Assembly (NCBI GenBank): GCA_040222275.1 | Contig: JAVKDJ010000094.1 | Location: 248,001 to 312,000, forward strand | Origin: CAXBNB01 sp040222275 | GTDB lineage: Bacteria > Bacteroidota > Bacteroidia > Cytophagales > Cyclobacteriaceae | Direction of reading: 5' to 3' | Length of the DNA stretch: 64,000 bases | Part shown: one piece after another, positions 1 to 7,690 of the stretch | How positions within the stretch are numbered: position 1 is the stretch's first letter | Layout: each line of letters begins with the position of its first letter | Translations under genes and position numbers: made by a program | The notes under the pieces: generated by a model | Databases searched by the model: none | Told to the model about the DNA's origin: nothing | Seen by the model: the letters and a program-made list of their open reading frames with translations, nothing else

Positions 1-1915
1 GGTTTTCACCAATTGTCTTGTCATAAGTAAGGAAATTCTCGTTTTGCCAAAAGCGTGAGTCGCTATTTCCTATTCTGGAATATCCATTAGGATGGCCTGG
101 CCCCAGAATGCCAACAGGTGCATAATAGCGGTTTTTTACAAGCCTGTTGACAACACCCACCTGCGACCTAAAAGTAAGGTCAGGAGTGATGCTAACATCA
201 ACAAAAACGTTTCCCTGGATATTCGTTCTGTCAAATAAATTTTCTACTTCTTCCAGCATAGCAACAGGATTAGGATAAGCAAAGAAATCCAGGGTGGTTC
301 CTTCGGTAGATCTGGAATCTGCGTAGGTTCCATCAGGCCACCTTACCGGATAAATAGACGGCATTTCTATCAAACCTCTGGCTATCGCATCCACCCCACT
401 ACCTTCTACCTGGGGCTTGCTTTCCCAAATATGGTTCACTCGAAAAATGGATCCCACAGACAGCCATTTAGACAATGTAGCATCATTGGATAATTTAACA
501 TCCATTCTTTTCAATTCTGAAGTCCGTATTACCCCTTGCTGTTCGGTATAATTTAAAAATATACCTGTTGAGGAATTTTCCCCTGCCGAGCGAATGCTCA
601 GATGGTGATCTTGTGAAACTGCTGTTCTTGTCACTTCCTTCTCCCAATTGGTATCATATAGAGGATTGCCGGCAGCATCAAAAAGGAGGTCGTTATCCAA
701 TACCAGTGTTGGCTCATCTCCTGGTGTATAATCCCTGTAATAGGTAGCATTTTCAAAGGAGATTCTTTGAACCTCCATAAATTCTTCGGCGTTCAGGGCA
801 TTATATAGCGGGTTCTTCTTTTTGGCCAGGGTACCAAAACTAAGGTTGAATTTGTATTCCACCGCTATCCCCTTCTTATCCAGTCCGCCCTGAGTAGTAA
901 TCAACACTACCCCATTAGCACCCCTTGCCCCATAAATAGCGGCAGAAGAAGCATCCTTTAATACCTCCATACTCACAATGTCGCTGGGGTTCAAATAATC
1001 GATATTATCCACTTGCATCCCATCCACAACGTACAGCGGTGCACTGGATGCATTAATTGTTCCCATTCCTCGTATGAGAACCCGATTGTTTCCTCCCGGT
1101 TCTCCTGAATTTGAAAATACGGTAACACCAGCTATCTTACCTCTTAGGTTCTGCAATGGGTTGACACTCGGCTGTGAGGATAAATCCTCTCTGGTTACGA
1201 TTCCGACAGATCCAGTGATTTCACTCTTTTTGGAAGTTCCATATCCAATCACTACCACTTCATCCAACTGTTCAGCATCCAGTTGCATGCGCACGTCGAT
1301 CACGCTCTGAGTACCCACCAAAATTTCGTTTGTCTTATAACCTACGAAGGAGACCACTATGGTAGATTCTTCCGGCACACTCAGTTTGTACATCCCATCC
1401 AGGTCTGTAGTAGTCCCTGTGGATGACCCTTTCACCACTACAGATGCCCCTGGTAGGCCTTCACCATTTTCATCAGTGATTTTGCCGGAGATTTCCACAT
1501 CTCTCAACACCTGTACCGAAACATTGTCGTTGTTGGGCTCGTGGGTGGTTAGTTTTTTTACAGTAATATTTTGATTGTATTGGCGAAATGCCAGATTGGT
1601 TTTTTTAGAAATATCCAAAAGTACTTCGTATAGCGGAGCATTATTGTACTGGCCATCCAATTTGACCCGCTGATCTATCTCTTTGGCTGTATATACAAAA
1701 GTGAAATTGGTCTTTTCCTCTATCTCCCTAAAAACTGTCTCCAGGTTTTTAGCACTGAAATTGAAGCTTATATGGGTTTCTTTTACGCTTGTATTCTTTT
1801 GGGCAACAGACACCTCAGCTGCCAATATCGCAGTACCTATCAATATTTGTGTGATGAAGCCGTAAAATGAATACATTATGATTTTCCTGAATAGGAGTAA
1901 TAGTTTATTTTTCAT
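1..1915 (-). CDS. SusC/RagA-family TonB-dependent receptor, N-terminal 638 codons (partial)
   Basis: Outer-membrane TonB-dependent transporter of the SusC type, cut by the left edge of the window. The start codon is the ATG at 1913-1915 and is followed by a hydrophobic signal segment ending near AEVSVAQ. In order the product shows an STN (secretin/TonB N-terminal) domain at about residues 50-120, a carboxypeptidase-regulatory-like domain with GLPGASVVVKGSSTGT at about 140-220, and a plug domain with LRGKIAGV and VLKDASSAAIYGARGANG. The STN domain is typical of receptors that signal through a FecR anti-sigma factor, and a fecR gene and an ECF sigma gene lie immediately upstream on the same strand. 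A susD partner would be expected beyond the left edge. The substrate cannot be read from the sequence, but a glycan is the usual cargo of this family. Confidence 0.95.
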   Translation of the reverse strand, partial: MKNKLLLLFRKIIMYSFYGFITQILIGTAILAAEVSVAQKNTSVKETHISFNFSAKNLETVFREIEEKTNFTFVYTAKEIDQRVKLDGQYNNAPLYEVLLDISKKTNLAFRQYNQNITVKKLTTHEPNNDNVSVQVLRDVEISGKITDENGEGLPGASVVVKGSSTGTTTDLDGMYKLSVPEESTIVVSFVGYKTNEILVGTQSVIDVRMQLDAEQLDEVVVIGYGTSKKSEITGSVGIVTREDLSSQPSVNPLQNLRGKIAGVTVFSNSGEPGGNNRVLIRGMGTINASSAPLYVVDGMQVDNIDYLNPSDIVSMEVLKDASSAAIYGARGANGVVLITTQGGLDKKGIAVEYKFNLSFGTLAKKKNPLYNALNAEEFMEVQRISFENATYYRDYTPGDEPTLVLDNDLLFDAAGNPLYDTNWEKEVTRTAVSQDHHLSIRSAGENSSTGIFLNYTEQQGVIRTSELKRMDVKLSNDATLSKWLSVGSIFRVNHIWESKPQVEGSGVDAIARGLIEMPSIYPVRWPDGTYADSRSTEGTTLDFFAYPNPVAMLEEVENLFDRTNIQGNVFVDVSITPDLTFRSQVGVVNRLVKNRYYAPVGILGPGHPNGYSRIGNSDSRFWQNENFLTYDKTIGEN

Positions 1916-2008
1916 AATTTTGAACAGTTTTGATGTGAAAACATTGAAACTTTCCTACCAATAGAAATTGAGAGCGGCAAACTTTACGTTTCCATTGGAA
2001 GGCACTTT

Positions 2009-2033
2009 CAGCAATGCTCCTTGAGCATTGCTG
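2009..2033. other. perfect 11-bp stem-loop between fecR and susC
   Basis: Arms 2009-2019 and 2023-2033 are perfectly complementary, with a 3-nt loop. A T-run (2034-2038) follows on the plus strand only. Transcription here runs on the minus strand, where no T-run follows, so this is not a canonical intrinsic terminator of fecR. It could modulate read-through into susC or protect the 3' end of the sigma-fecR transcript. Confidence 0.55.
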
Positions 2034-2065
2034 TTTTTATTTACTGTCATAGGTATGTCTTTAGG

Positions 2066-3061
2066 TCATATACTTTCATATTTAAGTGTGACATTTTTAT
2101 GGTCTATTTTAAATTCGAATCCAATTTGATGCCCTATCACTTTGAGGACATGTTCGAGGGTAGCATTTTCAAACCGCGCATTCAAATCCCAGCTTTTTGA
2201 TACTTGGTTTTCTACTGATATTTTTACCCCGTACCATTCTTCCAACTGTGCTATCACACCTGCTTCACCTTCATGCCTGAACAGGATTACCCCATCTTTC
2301 CAGGCCAGTTCTTCTTCCATAATGAAATCTGTGGCACTAAGCATTTGGCTGTTGATATCATAAACCGCTTTTTTGTTGGGTTCCAGATAAACTACCTCTT
2401 TGCCCGTTTCTCCTTCTTTGCTCTCTACCTTTACTTTGCCTGTAGCCACGGCCACCACTATTTTATCAGCCCAGGGAAAAGCCCTGATATTAAAAGAAGT
2501 ACCTAATACCGTGGTGGTGATGCCCCCAGACCTGATTACAAATGGCTTTTTCTTGTTTTCGGTCACTTCGAAAAAAGCCTCACCCACCAGAGTGACTTCC
2601 CGCCTATCCTTGTCAAAATACTCGGGAAAGGTGAGTTTCGAACTGGAATTTAGCTTTACGATTGTACCATCAGGAAGATTGAAGGTTTGCTTCCTTCCCT
2701 GGGAGTTGCTTTTTTCCACCATTGATGCCTGGGCGTGAGTAGTTGGTGCTTCACTGCCCAAATGATAAAAACCCCATGAAATACCAATGGCAAGAATGAA
2801 TATGGCAGCATAACGCATCCAGTATTTCACCTTGCTGTGGCCCTCGGCTGTCGCAGAAAGAATCCTGGTGAGCATATCATATTTGGTAATATCATCCAGC
2901 GCAGGTGCCGCTTCCTCAATCGGGGCACTTCCTATTACTTCCTCCCAAATATGGCTATGGCTGCCTTGTTTAATGATACTTTCCACTTCCAGAAAATCTT
3001 CCGAAGAGAGGCTTCCATTTAAATAGTTTTGGAACAGTATTTTTACATCGTTTTCTTTCAT
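2066..3061 (-). CDS. FecR-family anti-sigma factor
   Basis: Inner-membrane sigma regulator of 331 residues. An N-terminal cytoplasmic segment (residues 1-80) is followed by one membrane helix (about 84-102, AAIFILAIGISWGF). The periplasmic part carries the FecR domain with PDGTIVKLNSSSKLTFPEYF, FEVTENKKKPFVIRSG and VLGTSFNIRAF. The C-terminal 70 residues resemble the DUF4974 domain that docks on the STN domain of the receptor. It lies 77 bp downstream of the ECF sigma gene and 150 bp upstream of the SusC start, the standard order for a transenvelope signalling cassette. It is inferred to hold the upstream sigma factor inactive until the receptor binds substrate. Confidence 0.93.
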   Translation of the reverse strand: MKENDVKILFQNYLNGSLSSEDFLEVESIIKQGSHSHIWEEVIGSAPIEEAAPALDDITKYDMLTRILSATAEGHSKVKYWMRYAAIFILAIGISWGFYHLGSEAPTTHAQASMVEKSNSQGRKQTFNLPDGTIVKLNSSSKLTFPEYFDKDRREVTLVGEAFFEVTENKKKPFVIRSGGITTTVLGTSFNIRAFPWADKIVVAVATGKVKVESKEGETGKEVVYLEPNKKAVYDINSQMLSATDFIMEEELAWKDGVILFRHEGEAGVIAQLEEWYGVKISVENQVSKSWDLNARFENATLEHVLKVIGHQIGFEFKIDHKNVTLKYESI

Positions 3062-3138
3062 CTATTTGCCCTTTTCAGCTGAGGTTCATATCTAGTACAA
3101 TCCAAAGCCCCACTATATATACCGGGCAAACGAAAAAA

Positions 3139-3750
3139 TTAAGAAAATATAAGAGTGGACAGGATAAGGATTGGGGAATAGTGGCCGTTCTGGATTAAAT
3201 ACTCTTTGATTGACTGAAGGGCCTTTACCATCTGCACATTCACTGTACCCTTGGATATTCCAAGCTGTTGGGCTATTTCATGGTGGGAAAGCCCGGCTTC
3301 CCTGGACAACTCAAAAATCTTCTTGCGCTGGGGGGAAAGTTGCCCTACTGCCTCGTTTAGAAGCATTTTCGCTTCTTTGTGCATCAGGTCATCTTCCAGT
3401 TTACTTGAAGAATCCATAGACATATTGGCAACAATCTCCTCATAAATGGTGCTTTCGTTGGCTGCCCTTTTTATGATGTTCAACACGTGGTTGCGACAGG
3501 AGGTATATAGAAAAGACTTAAACGAAAGTTTGGCGTTCAGTTCCCTCCTGTTTTCCCATATTTTGGTGAAAATATCATGGCACACATCACGCGACAATTC
3601 CGGGGACTTGCATATACTCAGTGTAAAGCTGTAGATGCGATCGATGTATTTTAGGTATAATTTCTGAAAAGCCTGCTTGTCCCCCTTATGTAGTTGTTCG
3701 ACGAGAAGATCCTCATTGTCTATATTGCCTGATGCCATAGTTGCTTCCAT
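3139..3750 (-). CDS. ECF-type RNA polymerase sigma-70 factor
   Basis: A 203-residue extracytoplasmic-function sigma factor of the Bacteroidota FecI-like group. Region 2 spans about residues 25-95 (AFQKLYLKYIDRIYSFTLSI and DVCHDIFTKIWENR). Region 4 spans about 130-190 with the helix-turn-helix LSHHEIAQQLGISKGTVNVQ. A second ATG four codons in (3738) is an equally possible start. It heads the minus-strand run sigma, FecR, SusC and should direct transcription of the SusC operon. The C-terminal tail after the helix-turn-helix is short and hydrophobic (SPILILSTLIFS), as in many members of this group. Confidence 0.93.
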   Translation of the reverse strand: MEATMASGNIDNEDLLVEQLHKGDKQAFQKLYLKYIDRIYSFTLSICKSPELSRDVCHDIFTKIWENRRELNAKLSFKSFLYTSCRNHVLNIIKRAANESTIYEEIVANMSMDSSSKLEDDLMHKEAKMLLNEAVGQLSPQRKKIFELSREAGLSHHEIAQQLGISKGTVNVQMVKALQSIKEYLIQNGHYSPILILSTLIFS

Positions 3751-3873
3751 CTATGGTTGCAATATGGCCAATTATTTTAGGAAGAACCAGATTTTCCGCT
3801 TGATCCGAGAAAAATCTGAGGGCAGACATTGCTCCCTAGCAGTCAGGATAGCTTGCCATTCTGAGGTTTAACA

Positions 3874-4096
3874 TTTTGGTTTCCAAAACGCACAAATTGA
3901 AACGACGATGGGATGACTAATGCGCTGGTCCGAGCCCAATGTCGTTAAGTTAAGTTGAACCGTCCCCGCATCTGGTGCGGGGCAGGCTATCGCGAGCCTG
4001 CCTGCCGGACAGGGAATCGAAGCGATCTCATCAAAATGGACAGATAACATTAAACAGAAAGACTGCCGCGCTACGCCCGCATGTCCGGCAGGCAGG
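3874..4096. repeat. intergenic palindromic element sharing a 29-bp core with 40.27 kb
   Basis: The stretch starts with a 29-bp sequence (3874-3902) that recurs exactly and inverted at 40267-40295. Weaker similarity extends to about 3936. It then holds two tandem hairpins: 3964-3970 pairing with 3976-3982, and 3982-3988 pairing with 3995-4001. A 15-bp perfect inverted repeat follows (3997-4011 with 4082-4096). Both 29-bp copies themselves contain TTTTGG...CCAAAA. This composition fits a dispersed REP/MITE-like intergenic element. Reading frames that cross it are not credible genes. Confidence 0.7.
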
Positions 4097-4110
4097 AAGA
4101 ACCTGGACCA

Positions 4111-4707
4111 TCAAATGCTTGCTATCCTGATGTTCCTGAAATCTATGGACATATCCCTTTTCGGGTGCAATTGCAGGCCGATCGGCCCCTTTTCAATGGC
4201 ATCTTCGGATTCATATACCAATACTTGCTGTCCATTTAGCCAAACGGTATATACATTTTTTTCGGCTTTTACTTTGATGGTATTCCAGGCATCAGGTTTG
4301 AGCAGTTCTTTGATATTGCTGGCTTCTACCGGGTATCCCTTCCCAGGAATGTAAGGCGAGCAGGTCATATCTCGCTTGAGCGATCCGGATATCCCCATTT
4401 GTATTTGTTGCTTGTCCGTCCTCAAAAATATACCAGAATCTACTGTACCTTCTCCGTATTTAAACTCTGTCTCCACCACAAAATCAGTGTAATCTTTATC
4501 GGTCCATAATATGCTACCCTTTTGAGATGGGTCACTTTTGGCAGATAGTATGCCATCCTCAGCTGTCCACCAAATATTACCCTCTGGTTCCACCCAGCCC
4601 TTCAGGTTTTTTCCATTAAACGATTTCTTCAATTTTGCTTCCTGAGCGTAAGAAAAAGTACTCAGTAATATCATAGACATGCAAAAGGTGACCAATTTGA
4701 GGTTCAT
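4111..4707 (-). CDS. DUF1080 (3-keto-disaccharide hydrolase-type) secreted protein
   Basis: A 198-residue exported protein with a signal peptide (MILLSTFSYAQ, cleavage after about residue 21) and one LamG-like beta-sandwich domain of the DUF1080 family. Typical family signatures are FNGKNLKGW, WTAEDGILSAKS, DSGIFLRTDK, WNTIKVKAEKNVYTVWLNGQ and GPIGLQLH. Characterised members hydrolyse 3-keto-glycosides or bind glycans. Activity here is inferred from family only. It stands alone on the minus strand, with a palindromic operator-like site 100 bp upstream at 4807-4818. A second DUF1080 gene lies at 23182-23880 inside the main carbohydrate cluster. Confidence 0.85.
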   Translation of the reverse strand: MNLKLVTFCMSMILLSTFSYAQEAKLKKSFNGKNLKGWVEPEGNIWWTAEDGILSAKSDPSQKGSILWTDKDYTDFVVETEFKYGEGTVDSGIFLRTDKQQIQMGISGSLKRDMTCSPYIPGKGYPVEASNIKELLKPDAWNTIKVKAEKNVYTVWLNGQQVLVYESEDAIEKGPIGLQLHPKRDMSIDFRNIRIASI

Positions 4708-5603
4708 ATAGTAGTGTGTTTAGTTGATAACATTGAAATAGTAAACGGCAAAACCTGGCAAGCAGGATTTACTCACAAACAAAACTGTGGACTATTTACA
4801 ATAAAAGCAAGCGCTTGCACGACTGTTTTTTTTTCAAATGTAAAACAGACAACCAACCGGGCACGGCAGTTGCAACGGCTTCACCTATCCCGTATTTTGG
4901 GCCAACTGGAAAATTGTCCGGTACTACTGATAGGAAATGGTGGAAAAACCCAACTTACACATAGAAGCTAAAACGCCCTGTTGCCTTTTGGCCATGTCCA
5001 TGCAATTGCCATTTGATCACATTTAATACCATCACCATCTGGTTGATTTTATCACCTGCTGGCACGAACACCTGAAATAAAAATGAATAAAACCGTTGCA
5101 AACCATCGTTTTTTTGTTGGTTATTTTTAACTTGGCTCCCCTAATAAATAAACCCTGTCATTTATTGGCAAAACCTGTGCTTTTTTTCAATAAATTAATT
5201 ACGTAAAATACAGAATACGAATAAGTTATGAATTACCATGTTTTGCCTTTTTTCATCTTAATAAGTTGGTCTTTCCTCTTCATAAAAGTAGGACACGCGA
5301 AAGCGTTCCAATTGTCAAGATAGCTAACCATTTTTTTTGCGATCGGGCTATTATGACCATGTCATAAATGCACTCTGAAATGGCTTCAAATAGCTATTTA
5401 TACCTATATTGGATTGTTTGTTTCAACAATTTTATGTGAATATACCCAGACGCAAGGCCTTGAAAAGATTCTAAAAATGAGACTTTCCACCATGGCCTGG
5501 CGATCGTTTAGGTGGTCCGCATTTTTGTAAAAAGACAACAACAGCACGGTCTATTGAGCATATTTTTTGGCATGTAAAATTTACCTGTCACCAGTTTTTT
5601 CTT
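4708..5603. other. gene-free stretch upstream of DUF1080 and histidine kinase genes
   Basis: About 900 bp with no convincing gene. The frames present are short, lack family signatures and have atypical composition. The one clear structure is the palindrome at 4807-4818. The 5100-5600 part is A+T-rich and probably holds the promoter of the plus-strand histidine kinase, but no clean TTTG/TAnnTTTG pair was found. Confidence 0.5.
4807..4818. promoter_or_regulatory. LacI/GalR-like palindromic operator candidate
   Basis: The perfect 12-bp palindrome GCAAGCGCTTGC has a central CG dyad, like operators of LacI/GalR-family regulators. It sits 100 bp upstream of the DUF1080 start codon at 4707. No LacI-family gene is present in this window, so the regulator is unknown and the assignment is by motif shape only. 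Confidence 0.4.
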
Positions 5604-7589
5604 ATGACGAAAGGGATTTATTGTTGGTTATGCGCTGCATTAGTTGGCATTTGCCTGTCAGGGTGTCAACAGGCCATCAATCATGCCCCTAAAGCCGAGA
5701 AAGGGGTTCTTGATTTGGGGCAATGGGATTTCGACCGGGACGGTGTAATCAAGTTAAAAGGTGATTGGGAATTCTACTGGCAACAGTTTTTATACCAGCA
5801 GGATTTTTCAGGTAAAACACCCCCAGGCATGACCGGCCACTTGATGAGCCCTGGAATTTGGCGCTTTCAGGAGTTCGACGATCTGGAGTTGCCCCGCCAT
5901 GGTTTTGCCACTTTGAGACTGAAGGTACGCCTACCCAGGGACGATCAAAAGCTCGTGATGGAAATAAAAGACATCCGCACGGCCTACGAAGTGGAAATAA
6001 ACGGAGAGTTGGTGGCCAGTTGTGGAGCAATAGGCAAAACAGAAGACACCAGCAAACCTCAGTTTGTAGTAAAACGCCCAATTATCCCATCGGACACCTC
6101 CGAACTGAATATAGTAGTACGCCTGTCGGAATTTCACCGGGACTCAGGTGGCATTCCCGTCCCTATCACATTAGGCACCAACAGTCAAATCCTATCAAGG
6201 GCCCGAAACTCCATCATAGAAGAATGGCTCTTGATTGGCTTCTTGCTTTTTAGCGCCATCTATCATTTTGGTTTGGTCTTCCTCCGGTCGAGGGACCTGG
6301 CCAACCTCTATTTTGGTGTTTTTTGTGTCAATTTCATCCTAAGGCTATTGACACGTGGGGAGAAGATATTGTTTGAACTGACACCACTATCCTGGTGGTG
6401 GGTGATGAACAAGCTGGAACTGATTATTTTATACCTCATTCCCATTCTGTACCTCATTTATTACAATGAACTGTTTAAAAACAGGTTGAAAAAGAAAGTA
6501 TATTGGTTTATGATTTGCCTTTTCGGCATTCTGCTTTCCATTGTCATATTTGGCCCAGGCAATTTCATCACCAACACCCTTCTGATATTTCAAATAAGTG
6601 GCCTTTTAAGCACCATTTATATCATGTGGGTTACTTTCAGGGCTTACACTGAAAAAGTGGAACACTCCGGGATTTTCCTTGTTGGTTTTGTTGTATTGAT
6701 CATAGGCATCACCAACGACATCATGTACTTCAGCTTCATATACCGGACCATAGAGGTATTCAATTACAGCTGTATCATTTTTATTTTCACACAAGCCTAC
6801 GAGCTGGCTGACAGGTCTGTAAAAGCATTCAACCGTGAGGAGGAATTGTCGAAATCGCTGGATGACAAAGTTTCCCAGCGCACTAAGCAGCTTTCCAAAG
6901 CCAATGTGATCAAGGGTAAATTACTTTCCATTGTTTCACATGATTTGAGGGGCCCGCTAACATCCCTGCATGGCCTATTGCAACTGATCCACAAAGAGCA
7001 AATTGACAAAAAAGAAGGAAAACGGCTACTGAATGGGATACGGCAGAGTCTCGATTCATCGCTCACATTACTGGACAACATTCTACTTTGGGCTTCTTCC
7101 CAGCTCAAGTCCAACACCGTGCAGGTGGCCATTGAAAAATTGGAACTGAGCGCACTGATACAGGAAAGCATTTTGCCTTTTGCCCACCAGGCTAGCCAAA
7201 AAAACATCACTATTACCAGCGAAATACCTGAGGGTGTTTATGTAATGGGGGATAAAAACATGCTAAAGTCAGTACTCAGAAACCTGATCAGCAACGGCAT
7301 AAAGTTTACCCTCATTGATGGCTTTATCAGGCTATCTTTCTCCAGGGAAAATGGGCAAATTGTTATCTTTATTACAGACAGTGGCATTGGTTTGCCGGAG
7401 GACTTAAAAGGGAAATTGTTTGATATTGGCATGGTCAAAAGCAGGCTGGGCACTTCCGATGAAAGAGGGGCTGGTGTAGGGCTTATTTTATGTGAGGACC
7501 TCATCAGGCAAATGGATGGCAAAATATGGGAGAACTCTGATCCAGGCCAAAAGGGAAGTACTTTTAGCTTCTCCCTGCCGGCGGGTTAG
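5604..7589 (+). CDS. 7TM-DISM sensor histidine kinase, lipoprotein-type N-terminus
   Basis: A 661-residue membrane histidine kinase. Residues 1-21 form a lipoprotein-like signal with lipobox LSGC (Cys21). Residues 35-195 form a beta-rich periplasmic carbohydrate-binding-like sensor of the 7TMR-DISMED2 type. About seven membrane helices lie between 205 and 395. A coiled-coil linker leads to the HisKA dimerisation helix with the phospho-accepting His446 in SIVSHDLRGPL. The HATPase domain has an N-box (NLISNGIKF, about 559-567), DSGIGLP (592) and GAGVGL (622). No receiver domain or response-regulator gene is adjacent, so the phosphotransfer partner must be elsewhere. The DUF5686 gene follows 101 bp downstream on the same strand. 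Confidence 0.9.
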   Translation: MTKGIYCWLCAALVGICLSGCQQAINHAPKAEKGVLDLGQWDFDRDGVIKLKGDWEFYWQQFLYQQDFSGKTPPGMTGHLMSPGIWRFQEFDDLELPRHGFATLRLKVRLPRDDQKLVMEIKDIRTAYEVEINGELVASCGAIGKTEDTSKPQFVVKRPIIPSDTSELNIVVRLSEFHRDSGGIPVPITLGTNSQILSRARNSIIEEWLLIGFLLFSAIYHFGLVFLRSRDLANLYFGVFCVNFILRLLTRGEKILFELTPLSWWWVMNKLELIILYLIPILYLIYYNELFKNRLKKKVYWFMICLFGILLSIVIFGPGNFITNTLLIFQISGLLSTIYIMWVTFRAYTEKVEHSGIFLVGFVVLIIGITNDIMYFSFIYRTIEVFNYSCIIFIFTQAYELADRSVKAFNREEELSKSLDDKVSQRTKQLSKANVIKGKLLSIVSHDLRGPLTSLHGLLQLIHKEQIDKKEGKRLLNGIRQSLDSSLTLLDNILLWASSQLKSNTVQVAIEKLELSALIQESILPFAHQASQKNITITSEIPEGVYVMGDKNMLKSVLRNLISNGIKFTLIDGFIRLSFSRENGQIVIFITDSGIGLPEDLKGKLFDIGMVKSRLGTSDERGAGVGLILCEDLIRQMDGKIWENSDPGQKGSTFSFSLPAG

Positions 7590-7690
7590 TGCCTTGCATT
7601 GTGAATTGTCGATTGATAGAGTATCTTTATCGCCTATTGTAAGGGTTAATCATCCAGCTAAGAAAACCAACAATACCAACCTATTGATTT

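Noticed and set aside
2009..2033. Intrinsic terminator of fecR
   Set aside because: The T-run is on the plus strand while all nearby genes are on the minus strand, so it does not meet the criteria for a terminator in the transcribed direction.
3868..4050. Apparent pair of homologous small proteins at 3.9 kb and 40.2 kb sharing a SICAFWKPK peptide
   Set aside because: The shared peptide is encoded by the 29-bp intergenic repeat, and both frames run through hairpins, so the similarity reflects DNA repeats and not genes.
4714..4971. Possible small plus-strand gene of 85 codons
   Set aside because: It overlaps the promoter region of DUF1080, has no domain or signal and a low-complexity T-rich part. 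It shows no sign of being coding.
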